From positions 62,001 through 126,000 of the forward strand of contig NZ_FOPZ01000002.1 in NCBI RefSeq assembly GCF_900113615.1: a stretch of DNA of 64,000 nt, in the 5' to 3' direction. This document shows positions 32,626 to 41,617 of this stretch, piece after piece; positions within the stretch are counted from its first letter, which is position 1; the number at the start of each line of letters is the position of its first letter. The notes beneath the pieces were generated by a model that was not told where the DNA came from, searched no databases, and saw only the letters and a list, made by a program, of their open reading frames with translations. The position numbers were made by a program, and so were the translations under genes. This DNA comes from Halorubrum aquaticum. GTDB lineage: Archaea; Halobacteriota; Halobacteria; Halobacteriales; Haloferacaceae.

Positions 32626-32753
32626 TCGGCCGGCTTCACTGATCGGCCCTCGATGGCCGCCGAAGTAATCCGATCCGGTTACTTCGATCTCGAACGTGCC
32701 GCGAGACGGTTACCGACAACCCTCAAGTCCGTCTACCGATTTCCTCGGGACGA

Positions 32754-33848
32754 ATGGGCTATTTCGGCGGAACGTCCGATCGATCGCGGCTCGAGTTCGA
32801 CCGCGGAGAGCTCACCGGGGCGATAGGGGATTCGATTACGGTGATCCCGCTCGTCGTTGCGCTGGCGCTGTTGACGGACGTGTCGCTCCCGCACGTGCTC
32901 GTCGCCTTCAGCGTCTTCCAGGTCGTCTGGGGGGTCGCCTACGGGCTCCCCGTCTCGGTGGAGCCGATGAAGGCGCTCGCGGCCCTGGCCATCGCCGGGG
33001 CGCTCACCTACGCCGAACTGGCGCTCGCCGGGATCGTGTTGGCCGTCGTCCTGCTCGCGATCGGGCTCTCCGGGACCCTCGCGGCCGTCGGCCGCTGGAT
33101 CGGCGACCCGGTCGTCCGCGGCGTCCAGTTCGCGGTCGGACTCATCCTCCTCGAGACGGGGATCCGGCTCGGGCTTGAGGACCCGCTTTTCGGGGCCGCG
33201 GGACTCGCGATCGCGGGAGCGGCCATCGCCGTCGGCCGCCGAGAGGCGGGCGGACTCGCCGTCGTGGCGGCCTGCGTCGCGGTGGCGGCGTGGACGGCGG
33301 GGGTGCCGACACCGACGCTTCCGGGGACGCCGCCGGTCCCGGACCTCGCGTCCGCGATCGGGTGGAACGTCGCGGAGGGCGCGTTCGCCCAGTTGGCGAT
33401 GACGGTCGGCAACGCCGCGCTGGCGACCTCGCTGTTATTCGCCGACCGGTTCGACGCCGACGTGCCCGCGGACGATCTCTCGACGAGCATGGGCGTGACG
33501 AACCTGTTCGCCGTGCCGATGGGCGGGATCCCGATGTGTCACGGCTGTGACGGCGTCGCGGGAAAACACGCCTTCGGCGCGCGGACCGGCGGGGCGAACG
33601 TCCTGATCGGCGTCGGTTACTTCGGGGCCGCGCTCGTCGCGACGCCGGCGCTGCTCGCGGCGTTCCCGCTCTCGATGGTCGGCGCGGTCCTCGCGGTGGT
33701 CGCGGTTTCGCTCGGACGCGCCGTCGAGGAGTCCTCGAACCTCCCGCTGTCGGTGGGAATCGGCGTCCTCGCGCTGGCCACGAACCTCGGGCTCGCGTTC
33801 CTCGTCGGGGTCGCGGTCGACCTCGCGTGGGAGCGAACGGGACGGTGA
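32754..33848 (+). CDS. Sulfate/molybdate transporter, MOT1-like (SulP-related)
   Basis: A 364-residue membrane protein with about ten hydrophobic segments. GAIGDSITVIPLVVALAL near the start and the signature PMGGIPMCHGCDGVAGKHAFGARTGG match the duplicated motif of MOT1-type molybdate transporters, a branch of the SulP fold. Molybdate is therefore the likeliest substrate, sulfate the alternative. A role in cofactor supply would fit the MoaD-like gene elsewhere in the window. ATG at 32754; CAACCCTCAAG lies about 30 nt upstream as a weak promoter. Confidence 0.82.
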   Translation: MGYFGGTSDRSRLEFDRGELTGAIGDSITVIPLVVALALLTDVSLPHVLVAFSVFQVVWGVAYGLPVSVEPMKALAALAIAGALTYAELALAGIVLAVVLLAIGLSGTLAAVGRWIGDPVVRGVQFAVGLILLETGIRLGLEDPLFGAAGLAIAGAAIAVGRREAGGLAVVAACVAVAAWTAGVPTPTLPGTPPVPDLASAIGWNVAEGAFAQLAMTVGNAALATSLLFADRFDADVPADDLSTSMGVTNLFAVPMGGIPMCHGCDGVAGKHAFGARTGGANVLIGVGYFGAALVATPALLAAFPLSMVGAVLAVVAVSLGRAVEESSNLPLSVGIGVLALATNLGLAFLVGVAVDLAWERTGR

Positions 33849-33891
33849 ATCGGTCCCGATCGCGAGTCGATCGCCCGGCCGTGGCGACCGC

Positions 33892-34854
33892 TCAGACGCC
33901 GTCCGCGATCCGGCGTGCGACGCGGTCACGGTCCTCCCGGATCCGGTCGACGACGGTCGCGACGGACGCCAACACCGGGTGGTTCGGTCCGTCCATCGGC
34001 GCGTAGAGGTACTCGTAGAACCCGGTCTCGCAGTCGCCGGCGACCCGCTCCGGGGACATCGGCGGGTCCCGAAGCGTCGACTGGCGGTCGGCCGCGACGG
34101 CGTCGCACTCCGACTCGAGGTCGTCGAGCCGCTCCCAGACGTCGATCGAGGCGTCGGCCCGCCTCCCGTGTGGGATCCCGTCGAGATGCTGGTTCAATCG
34201 GCTCCGTCGGCGATCGATCCCAGAGAGGCTCTCCTCGGCGTCGGCGAGCGCGTCGAGTTCGACGTCGATGGCGTCGGCGAGCGACCGTCTCGCGGCCGCC
34301 GCCCGCCGACTCCGGTCGACGAGTGCGGACTGTAACGCCGGCGAGAGCGTCCCGTTCGACGCCAGCGACACGGTCGTGTCCGGTCCCAACTCCGCCGCGA
34401 GGCTCTCCGCGACGGTCTCGTCGTACTCCTCGCTGTAGTGAGGTAACGACATCACGGTGTCGCGGTACGTGTCGAGGACGCGCCTGAGGCGGACGTCGCC
34501 GACCGCGCGCCCGCCGCCGTTCCGACGCGTGCCGACCAACTGGCTCGGGGCGGCCGCGGACGGCTCAGTCGTCTCGGTCGGGCACGGATCGAGCGCCGCG
34601 ACGCGGTCGGCGAACTCCTCGAACGCGTCGTGTTCGTCCGTGACGCGTCGGCGCTCGCGACGGCAGACCGTCTCTGCGTCGCGGACGTACGCGAACGTGA
34701 CGAGCGCGAGCAGCCCCGCGATCGCGACGGCGGTGACGACGCCGGGTTCGGTCGCCGCCGCCGACAGCTCACACGAGAGGCTCGTACACTCGGGTTCCAG
34801 GGCGGGCTCGCTCGGGATCCGGAAGGCGACGTCGCCGCCCCGATTCACGCTCAT
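33892..34854 (-). CDS. Conserved haloarchaeal membrane-anchored protein, probably coiled coil
   Basis: A 320-residue protein with one N-terminal hydrophobic segment (VVTAVAIAGLLALVTFAYV, residues 37-57) preceded by a Cys-containing short outside part. The rest is charged and helical (RRAAAARRSLADAIDVELDALADAEESL), suggesting a cytoplasmic coiled coil. I recognise only that such proteins are common in haloarchaea. ATG at 34854 is preferred to the 71-residue upstream extension because an AT-rich element (AATTTCGTTAAC) sits immediately upstream. The function is unknown. Confidence 0.75.
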   Translation of the reverse strand: MSVNRGGDVAFRIPSEPALEPECTSLSCELSAAATEPGVVTAVAIAGLLALVTFAYVRDAETVCRRERRRVTDEHDAFEEFADRVAALDPCPTETTEPSAAAPSQLVGTRRNGGGRAVGDVRLRRVLDTYRDTVMSLPHYSEEYDETVAESLAAELGPDTTVSLASNGTLSPALQSALVDRSRRAAAARRSLADAIDVELDALADAEESLSGIDRRRSRLNQHLDGIPHGRRADASIDVWERLDDLESECDAVAADRQSTLRDPPMSPERVAGDCETGFYEYLYAPMDGPNHPVLASVATVVDRIREDRDRVARRIADGV

Positions 34855-35044
34855 AATTTCGTTAACACATCGCACATTCAAAACCGTTTTGGCAGGTGTC
34901 ACGCCGTGAACATCGGATCGGGGTTCGGGAACCGAACGGCTCGAGTACGGCCCGTTCGTGGGCCGAACTCGGGCGACGCCGGTTCGGTCCACCGATACGA
35001 ACTCGGGCGACAGCGATTTGATCCTCCGAGCCGAACCGTCGGGC

Positions 35045-36007
35045 GTGACCACGCAGACGCCGGGCATCCATCACGCCACCGGGATCGTCGGTGACGCTCA
35101 GACGAGCGTCGACTTCTACGCGGGGACGCTCGGGCTCCGGCTGCTCCGGACGACGGTGAACTACGAGGACCTCCTCCAGCACCACCTCTACTTCGGCACC
35201 GGGTCCGGCCGTCCCGGGTCGGTCCTCACAGTCTTCCCCGACCCGGAGGGCGCTCCGGGGCGATCCGGAAAGCCGGGATACGAGTCGGTCTCGTTTGCCG
35301 TCCCGCGCGACTCGCTCGAGTACTGGCACGATCGGCTGACCGACCGCGGAGTCGACGTCGAGCGGATCCGCCCCGACGAGCGGTTCGGCGACCGCGGATT
35401 CATCCTATCCGATCCCGCCGGGACCGCGATCGAACTCGTCGCGACCGACGACCCCTCCGAGCCGTGGACCGGGGGGTCGGTCCCCGAATCGGCGGCGATC
35501 CGGGGACTGTACGGCGCGACCGCGACGCCGACGGACCCGTACGGTGCCGCGAGCGTCCTCGAGACGCTCGGGTTCGAGTACGAGGCCGAGACCGGGGACC
35601 GGATCCGGTACCGCGCGCCGGGCGATCGGGCGACCGCCGTCGACCTCCTCACGCGGGACGCGCCCTACCTCCGTGAGGGTCCCGGAACGCTCCATCACGT
35701 CGCGGTGCGGGTCCCGGGCCGCGAGGCGCTTCTCGGCTGGCACGACCTGTTCCGCGAGCGGGGGTACGAGGTCTCCCGGGTGAAGGACCGGCACTTCTTC
35801 CACTCGCTGTACGTCCGCGGACCCGGCGGGCTCCTCGTGGAGCTCGCCACGGAGGAACCGACCCCGGACGGTCCGCAGGAGCCGGGACTGGCCGACTCCG
35901 ATGCGGACGACCACGCGACCGACCTGTATCTCCCGGACCGGTTCGCGGGCGACCGGGAACTGATCGAGCGTCAGCTACCGCGGATCGATCCGCCCAACCG
36001 GCCATGA
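35045..36007 (+). CDS. VOC/glyoxalase-family ring-cleaving dioxygenase-like protein (MhqO-like)
   Basis: A 320-residue protein with two vicinal-oxygen-chelate modules. The first begins PGIHHATGIVGDAQTSVDFYAGTLGLRLLRTTVNYED and the second contains TLHHVAVRVPGRE; the metal-ligand His occur in IHHAT and LHHVA, with Glu in GGLLVELATEE. HHLYFGTGSGRPGSVLTVFP matches the MhqO branch linked to quinone/hydroquinone detoxification in Bacillus. GTG at 35045 gives the family N-terminus. The following esterase gene is 17 bp away, the same pairing as mhqO/mhqD genes. Confidence 0.86.
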   Translation: MTTQTPGIHHATGIVGDAQTSVDFYAGTLGLRLLRTTVNYEDLLQHHLYFGTGSGRPGSVLTVFPDPEGAPGRSGKPGYESVSFAVPRDSLEYWHDRLTDRGVDVERIRPDERFGDRGFILSDPAGTAIELVATDDPSEPWTGGSVPESAAIRGLYGATATPTDPYGAASVLETLGFEYEAETGDRIRYRAPGDRATAVDLLTRDAPYLREGPGTLHHVAVRVPGREALLGWHDLFRERGYEVSRVKDRHFFHSLYVRGPGGLLVELATEEPTPDGPQEPGLADSDADDHATDLYLPDRFAGDRELIERQLPRIDPPNRP

Positions 36008-36023
36008 CCCGGACGCCGTCGGA

Positions 36024-36716
36024 ATGACCCGAACGCTGTCGGGGGTCGAGGGACCACACGCCGACGCTCGACTCGTCGTCGGCGGCGCGCCCGCCGCGGC
36101 CGCCGAGGTCGCGGTCGTCCTCCTCCACGGGCGCGGTGGCACCGCGGAGGGGATCGTCCGGCTGGCCGACGAGTTCTACCGCCCGGGCGCCACGCTCCTC
36201 GCGCCCGCGGCGCGGCGGTCGAACTGGTTCCCGGCGGGACACGACGCGCCGCTCCCGGCCAACGAGCCCGCGTTGTCCTCGGCGGTCGACTGCGTCGCCG
36301 GCGCGGTCGCGGCCGCGGGCGACGTGGGGATCCCCCCGGAGCGAACGCTCCTCGTCGGGGTCTCACAGGGCGGGTGCGTCCTCGCGGAGTTCCTGCGTCG
36401 TCGCCCGCGGCGGTTCGGCGGGGCCGTCGTCGCCTCGGCGGCGCTCCCGGGCGAGCGTCTCGAAAGGAGGCGGGTCGCGGGCGTCGACGTCGACGGCGAC
36501 GGCGACTCCACCACCCCGCTCTCCGGGACTCCCGTCTCGCTCGAGTCGAGTGAGTCGGACCCGTACGTCCCGTCCGCGCGGGTGCGCGAGACCGGCCGGG
36601 TCCTCGAGGCGGGCGGCGCGGCCGTCGAGGTCCGGATCGATCCCGGGTCGGGTCACGGGCTCTCGGCGGGGACGATCGGGCGGATCGGCGACCGGCTCGA
36701 CGCGCTCACTCCCTGA
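36024..36716 (+). CDS. Alpha/beta-hydrolase, phospholipase/carboxylesterase type (MhqD-like)
   Basis: A 230-residue esterase. AVVLLHGRGGTAEGI holds the oxyanion strand, GVSQGG the nucleophile Ser, and GSGHGLSAG the catalytic His; the Asp is likely in SESDPYVP. Family size is about 200-230 residues. A short acidic insertion (VDVDGDGDSTT) interrupts the lid region. It is probably co-transcribed with the upstream VOC protein. The last 11 bases overlap the convergent eIF2B-like gene, so antisense interference at the ends is possible. Confidence 0.87.
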   Translation: MTRTLSGVEGPHADARLVVGGAPAAAAEVAVVLLHGRGGTAEGIVRLADEFYRPGATLLAPAARRSNWFPAGHDAPLPANEPALSSAVDCVAGAVAAAGDVGIPPERTLLVGVSQGGCVLAEFLRRRPRRFGGAVVASAALPGERLERRRVAGVDVDGDGDSTTPLSGTPVSLESSESDPYVPSARVRETGRVLEAGGAAVEVRIDPGSGHGLSAGTIGRIGDRLDALTP

Positions 36717-37548
36717 CGCCGTCGTCGGTGATCACGGTGTCGATCATCCCGACGGGAGTCGCGTCGTAGCTCGGGTTCTCGATCGTCACGCCCTCGACCG
36801 GCTCGCGCATCACCTCCACGGCGTCGCGGAACTCGTTCTCGAAGCGGAACTCCTCTATCGTCTTCGCGCCGGAGCCGACCGCGGTGACGGGGACCCCGAG
36901 CTCGCGGGCGGTCACGACGAGCGGGAAGGTACCGACGCGGTTGTAGTAGGTGCCGCCGGTGATGCACGTGATCCCGAGCAGCACGCGGTCGCAGTCGCGG
37001 AGCGCGTACCCCATCGCGCCGTCGACGACCATCCGCGTGTCGACGCGGTCCATCCCGGCGAGCGCGCGCGCGGTCTTCCGGCCGAGCGTTCGCGGGCGCG
37101 CCTCGGTCACGTACACCGTCAGGTGGGCTCCCTCGCTGGCGGCGGTCTCGATGGACTCGAGGACGGTCGTGGAGTAGTCGTGGACCAGCAGGGTGTCGCC
37201 GTCGACGATCCGCTCGGCGGCGTTGGCCGCGGCGGCCGCCTTCGAGGTCTCGACGTCCGCGACGACGCGGCCGATCACGTCCTCGAGGAGCTGTTTGGCC
37301 CCCTCGACCGTAGTCGGCTCGCCGACGATCGACCGCTCGACCTCGCGCATCGCGTTGTGGAGCGCGGCGTGTGAGGGGTTCGACCGGCGCAACACGCCCG
37401 CGTTGTGTTCGAGGTCGCGCTCGAACTCGTCGACGGTGACGTACTCGCGGTCGAGCAGTTCCGCGAGCGACTCCGTCGCCTTCACGGCCACCGCGGAGGT
37501 GCTGTGGGTCCGCATCGCCCGGATCTCGGCGACCGTCTCGTCGATCAT
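36706..37548 (-). CDS. eIF2B alpha/beta/delta-like protein, probable ribose 1,5-bisphosphate isomerase
   Basis: A 280-residue protein of the eIF2B/MTNA superfamily. The N-terminal helical domain (IRAMRTHSTSAVAVKATESLAELL) and the Rossmann-like C-terminal domain with ITCITGGTYYNRVGTFPLVVTARELGVPVTAVG are visible. In archaea this group includes R15P isomerase of the AMP/pentose-bisphosphate pathway; the RAMRTHS segment resembles that of haloarchaeal R15P isomerases, but a regulatory eIF2B-like role is possible. ATG at 37548 with TTTTAA about 26 nt upstream. It is divergent from the aminotransferase. Confidence 0.8.
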   Translation of the reverse strand: MIDETVAEIRAMRTHSTSAVAVKATESLAELLDREYVTVDEFERDLEHNAGVLRRSNPSHAALHNAMREVERSIVGEPTTVEGAKQLLEDVIGRVVADVETSKAAAAANAAERIVDGDTLLVHDYSTTVLESIETAASEGAHLTVYVTEARPRTLGRKTARALAGMDRVDTRMVVDGAMGYALRDCDRVLLGITCITGGTYYNRVGTFPLVVTARELGVPVTAVGSGAKTIEEFRFENEFRDAVEVMREPVEGVTIENPSYDATPVGMIDTVITDDGVRE

Positions 37549-37609
37549 GTCCGGAGAGTCGACGCCCCCGTTAAAAGGGGTTGCGGGGTTTCGTTCCCCC
37601 GCCAGCAGG

Positions 37610-37617
37610 CTTATATC
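37610..37617 (+). promoter_or_regulatory. TATA-like box of the aminotransferase
   Basis: CTTATATC is centred about 29 nt before the ATG at 37643. A TTTTAA element on the opposite strand (about 37571-37576) serves the divergent gene, so this 94-bp gap holds two back-to-back leaderless promoters. Confidence 0.6.
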
Positions 37618-37642
37618 GGTGAGCGAACGTGTGGTACACGAG

Positions 37643-38881
37643 ATGAGCGAGAGCGACGGATCCGACGGGTACGAGCGACTCTTCGCCGACCCCGTCCGAG
37701 AAACGATGGACGGTGCCACCTACGGAACGTGGCGAGCGATCACGGCCCCGGACGCGGTGTCGCTCGCGTTCGGGTTCCCGTATCCCGACGCGTTACCGAA
37801 CGGGAAGATCAACGAGGCGGTCGACGCGCTGCTGGAGGCCGACCACGAGGACGCGCTCCAGTACGCCGGCGGCGACTACGCCGACGCGATCACGGAGACC
37901 GTGGTCGAACGGACCCGCGCCCGCGGGATCGAGTGTACCGAGGCGGAGGTCCACGTGACGAACGGCGCGACGCACGCGCTCGACACGGTCGCACAGACCT
38001 TCCTCGATCCCGACGACACCATCGCCGTCGAGGCGCCGAGCTACATGGGCGCGCTGCGGCTGTTCCGCAACTACGGCGTCGACATCGAGGGGTACACCAT
38101 GGACGAGGACGGCCTCGACGTCGAGGCGTTCGCCGCGGACCTCGCGGCCCGCGAGGAGGCCGGCGACGCGCTTCCGAAGTTCCTGTACACGGTCCCCGAC
38201 TTCCAGAACCCGACCGGCGTGACGCTGTCGGTCGACCGCCGGAAGCGGCTCCTCGAGCTGGCGGAGACGTACGACTTCCTGATCGTCGAGGACGACCCGT
38301 ACGGGCAGCTCCGATACGACGGCACCACGCCGGAGCCGATCAAGTCGCTCGATACGGACGGCCGCGTCGTTCGCGTCGACACGTTCTCGAAGACGATCGC
38401 GCCCGGGATCCGGACCGGATGGGTCGTCGCGGACGAGGCGATCGTCCGGGAACTCGACCGGATCAACGCGGGCGGCGAGAACGTGTTCACGCTCGGGCTC
38501 ATCGCCCGCTACTGCGAGGCGACCGACTTCGAGGCCGACCTCGACGACCTGCGCGCGGGCTACCGGGAGCGACGGGACCGCATGCTCGACGCGCTCGAGG
38601 AGCGGATGCCCGCCGAGGTGGACTGGAGCGAGCCCGAGGGCGGCTTCTTCGTCTGGGTCGAGTTCCCCGAGGGGATCGACGCCGAGGAGCTGCTCGAGAC
38701 GGCGGCCGACGAGGGCGTGACCTACCTCCCCGGGTCCTACTTCTTCCACGACCACCGCGGGAGCCGACACGCCCGGCTCTCCTTCAGTTACGTCACCCCC
38801 GAGGAGATCGACGAGGGGGTCGCGGCGCTCGCGAGGGCGACGCGCGCGGAGCTGCCGGCGGTCGAGGCGTCCGACGACTGA
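37643..38881 (+). CDS. Fold-type I PLP-dependent aminotransferase (class I/II)
   Basis: A 412-residue aminotransferase of the 2-aminoadipate/valine-type (MocR-related) subgroup. QYAGGDYADAI, VTNGATHALDTVAQTFLDPDD, PDFQNPTGVTLS, VEDDPYGQLRYDG and TFSKTIAPGIRTGW, with the PLP Lys near residue 250, are all present, as is the C-terminal Arg region SRHARLSFS. The amino acid partner cannot be assigned. ATG at 37643 fits the TATA box 29 nt upstream. No HTH domain is fused, so it is a plain enzyme. Confidence 0.9.
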   Translation: MSESDGSDGYERLFADPVRETMDGATYGTWRAITAPDAVSLAFGFPYPDALPNGKINEAVDALLEADHEDALQYAGGDYADAITETVVERTRARGIECTEAEVHVTNGATHALDTVAQTFLDPDDTIAVEAPSYMGALRLFRNYGVDIEGYTMDEDGLDVEAFAADLAAREEAGDALPKFLYTVPDFQNPTGVTLSVDRRKRLLELAETYDFLIVEDDPYGQLRYDGTTPEPIKSLDTDGRVVRVDTFSKTIAPGIRTGWVVADEAIVRELDRINAGGENVFTLGLIARYCEATDFEADLDDLRAGYRERRDRMLDALEERMPAEVDWSEPEGGFFVWVEFPEGIDAEELLETAADEGVTYLPGSYFFHDHRGSRHARLSFSYVTPEEIDEGVAALARATRAELPAVEASDD

Positions 38882-38945
38882 CACGCTCCGTTCCGCCCCG
38901 CCCCGTCGCCGACGGGTGTTTATCGCCTCCGGCCGTACCCGTCGT

Positions 38946-39344
38946 ATGGGCTACCCCGTCACCTACCACTGTCCGCGCTGTGAGACGATCGTCGAGATCG
39001 AACGCGAGGGCTACCTCGCGGACAAGGCGGTGCGGCCGTACCCCTTCGAGGGCTGGACGTACGCCGCCCCCGACGAGCCGTTCGAGGACGACGCGGCCGA
39101 CGGCGTTCGGTTCGTCTGCGGCGAGAGCGACAGCGTCGTCTGGGATCCGCACGAGAACGGAGGTGAGAACGACGATAGCGACGAGGACGCCGACGGCTGC
39201 GGAGAACCCTTCTACCTCTCGTTCGTTCGTTACGAGGAGGGGAAAGAGATCGATCCGCGCCCCGAAAGCGAGTTCGTGACGATCGACCCGAGCACGCGGC
39301 CGTCGGGACCGACGGGGCCGGGCGGCCCCGGCGGCTTCCGGTGA
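38946..39344 (+). CDS. Small haloarchaeal protein with zinc-ribbon-like Cys pairs
   Basis: A 132-residue acidic protein. YHCPRCE near the start gives one CxxC; single Cys occur later in FVCGE and DGCGEPF, so a complete zinc site would need distant pairs. The C-terminal tail is Pro/Gly-rich (PSGPTGPGGPGGF). I do not recognise the family. TTTATC lies about 28 nt upstream of ATG 38946, indicating its own promoter. Convergent with the Tat-exported protein gene. Confidence 0.7.
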   Translation: MGYPVTYHCPRCETIVEIEREGYLADKAVRPYPFEGWTYAAPDEPFEDDAADGVRFVCGESDSVVWDPHENGGENDDSDEDADGCGEPFYLSFVRYEEGKEIDPRPESEFVTIDPSTRPSGPTGPGGPGGFR

Positions 39345-39371
39345 CGGAACCCGGGGCTCCCTTCCGGTACG

Positions 39372-40478
39372 TCAGACCTCCTCGAAGTCCTCGAGGACGA
39401 CGGCGATCGCGTCCTTGGACGGGAGGTCCCGAACGCTGTAGCCGTGTGGATGTCGGAGGTCGTGTGGGTACGCTCCCGGCTGCGGGACGTCGTACTTCTC
39501 GGTTCCGTCGAAGCCCTCGAGGAACTCGAGAGTGACCATCGGTTCGACGAACGCCAGCCGCGACCCCTCCTCGTCGCCGACGAACCCCTGGATGAGCGTG
39601 TTGCTGAACCGATCGGGATCGCCCACGTCGTCGGGGCCGTCCGGGAGTTCGGGAGCGTCAGACGGCGCGGTGTGTTCGCCCATATCACGGATGTACCGCT
39701 GGTCGGCGACGGGAGCCGGGGGGCGTTCGTACCCCTCCGGGAGTTGATCGAAATCGAAGTTCGTCTCGGTAACCTCGCCGTCCGGATCCGGATCCCAAGG
39801 ATCGGAATTCGATCCATCCTCCGACGTGTACTCGTCGTTGCCGGTGTCGTACGGCGGGAGTCCCGGTCCCTCGATGGCGTCGACCGTCGCCGGCTCGAGC
39901 ATGTGGAAGTGGACGTCGAAGTGGGGTTTCAACCACGCGCCCTTGCCGCCGAAGTGGCCGCCCGGGTTCCAGTTGAGTCCGAGGAAGGTGAACGGCGTCT
40001 CCGCCGCGTCCGGGAACGGCACGAAGAACTGGAGCGATTCCTTGAAGTGGACGGTCGCCGCCTGGCCGTCCTCCCGGTACTTGTCCGTCTCCGCCCGGTT
40101 GTCGGCGTCCGCGAGGTCCTCCGCTTTCGGCAGGCCGTCGAACGCGTCGCGGTCGAACTCGACGCCGTGATACTTCGGTTCGCCGGACGGCGTCTCGCTG
40201 GTGAACGTTCGCACTCGGCCGTCCCCGAGGTTCACGGCCCGCCCGTATTCGGTGATCCCGTCGGGCGGGAACCCGCCCGAACCGTCGTTGCCGTCCTCGT
40301 TACCCTTTCCCCTCCCCTTGCCGTTGCCCTGTCCCGCCACCCCGGTGACGCCGATGCCGCCGAGAAGCGCGCTTCCCGCGACGGCGGACCCGAGCAGCGT
40401 CCGCCGGTCGGGCGTGAAGCGACGGCCGTCAGTCGAGTCGTTCTCCCCGTCGTGCGCAGGATCGGATCGGTCCGACAT
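39372..40478 (-). CDS. Tat-exported protein, TTHB210-like, function unknown
   Basis: A 368-residue exported protein. Residues 20-48 form a Tat signal (DRRTLLGSAVAGSALLGGIG, Arg25-Arg26), then a Gly/Lys/Asn-rich linker. The mature part has a His-rich motif HFDVHFHM (186-193) and NWNPGGHFGG just before it, likely a metal site. The layout resembles the TTHB210-like/DUF5602 family, whose role is unknown. ATG at 40478 is used; a GTG three codons earlier is possible. The upstream 70 bp are very AT-rich (AATAATAACTGGATTATT), a strong promoter-like tract. Confidence 0.72.
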   Translation of the reverse strand: MSDRSDPAHDGENDSTDGRRFTPDRRTLLGSAVAGSALLGGIGVTGVAGQGNGKGRGKGNEDGNDGSGGFPPDGITEYGRAVNLGDGRVRTFTSETPSGEPKYHGVEFDRDAFDGLPKAEDLADADNRAETDKYREDGQAATVHFKESLQFFVPFPDAAETPFTFLGLNWNPGGHFGGKGAWLKPHFDVHFHMLEPATVDAIEGPGLPPYDTGNDEYTSEDGSNSDPWDPDPDGEVTETNFDFDQLPEGYERPPAPVADQRYIRDMGEHTAPSDAPELPDGPDDVGDPDRFSNTLIQGFVGDEEGSRLAFVEPMVTLEFLEGFDGTEKYDVPQPGAYPHDLRHPHGYSVRDLPSKDAIAVVLEDFEEV

Positions 40479-40678
40479 ACGGGACACGTCATTAATTTCG
40501 AGAATAAAATAATAACTGGATTATTATTTTCTATAGACTATAAATTAATGCCATCACGTGTATGGGATATACGAACGATTCCCGTCGTGGACCCGTCGGC
40601 GCGGATCCCGGGGTGACCCGCCCCGATCCCGCGGCCGCGACCGGCAAGCCCCTTAGGTGGGGACGCGAAAGGGGGCGT

Positions 40679-41617
40679 ATGGAGAGCATCAACCGGACCG
40701 CGATCGAGCTCGTCGACGAGGCGCTCGACTTCGCGGGCGAGCTCGACGTGGCGGGCTACGAGTTGGAGAACGGGGCGACCGTCGTGGACTTCGGCGTCGA
40801 GGCCAACGGCGGGGTCGAGGCCGGCCTGTTGTTGACCGAGATCCAGACGGCCGGACTGGCGAGCGTGAACACGCGCATGGGCGAGGTCGCCGGCGCACCA
40901 CGCGGATACGTCGAGCTGTCGACGGACCACCCCGCGGTCGCGCTGTTGTGCTCCCAGAAGGCCGGTTGGGAGCTGGCGTTCGAGAGCGGCTTCGAGGGGC
41001 TCGGCTCCGGGCCCGCGCGCGCGCTCGTCGGACAGGAGACGGAGTTCGAGCGCGTCGGCTACTACGACTCCTCGGAGTTCGCTACGCTCGCGATCGAGTC
41101 CACGTCGCTGCCCGACGAGGAGGTCGCCGAGCACGTCGCCGACCTCGCCGAGGTCGACCCCGAGGGCGTCTTCCTCCCGACGTACGCCACCGGGTCCACG
41201 GCGGGGTCGGTCTCGACCGCCGCGCGCGCGGCAGAGCTCGCGGTCTTCCGCCTGCTCGAGATCGGCTACGAGCCGACCGACGTGCTCCACGCCTCCGGGA
41301 GCGCGCCGATCGCGCCCGTCACCCGCGACGAGGACCTCGCGATGGGCCGGACGAACGACGCGTTGGCGTACGGCGGGGAGGTCCACCTCCAGGTCGCGCG
41401 CGACGACGACCGATTCGACGAGATCGTCTCCACCGTCCGCGACGACTACGGGACGCCGTTCGTCGAGGTGTTCGAGGACGCCGGCTGGGACTTCTACGAG
41501 GTCCCCGAGAGCGTGTTCGCGCCCGCACAGGTCACCGTCGACGTGGTCGACGGGCCCGTCTACACGGTCGGCGAGACCGACGAGGAGCTGCTCGCGGAGT
41601 CGTTCGGCTACCGCTGA
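40679..41617 (+). CDS. mch: Methenyltetrahydromethanopterin cyclohydrolase
   Basis: A 312-residue Mch homologue. In methanogens it interconverts methenyl- and formyl-tetrahydromethanopterin. The family features MESINRTAIELVDEAL, ATVVDFGVEANGGVEAGLLLTEI, LSTDHPAVALLCSQKAGWEL and the late SGSAPIAPV...MGRTNDALAYGG are all present and the length is normal. Haloarchaea are not methanogens and are thought to use folate-type C1 carriers, so the physiological substrate is unclear. ATG at 40679. The stop overlaps the next gene (TGATG). Confidence 0.93.
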   Translation: MESINRTAIELVDEALDFAGELDVAGYELENGATVVDFGVEANGGVEAGLLLTEIQTAGLASVNTRMGEVAGAPRGYVELSTDHPAVALLCSQKAGWELAFESGFEGLGSGPARALVGQETEFERVGYYDSSEFATLAIESTSLPDEEVAEHVADLAEVDPEGVFLPTYATGSTAGSVSTAARAAELAVFRLLEIGYEPTDVLHASGSAPIAPVTRDEDLAMGRTNDALAYGGEVHLQVARDDDRFDEIVSTVRDDYGTPFVEVFEDAGWDFYEVPESVFAPAQVTVDVVDGPVYTVGETDEELLAESFGYR

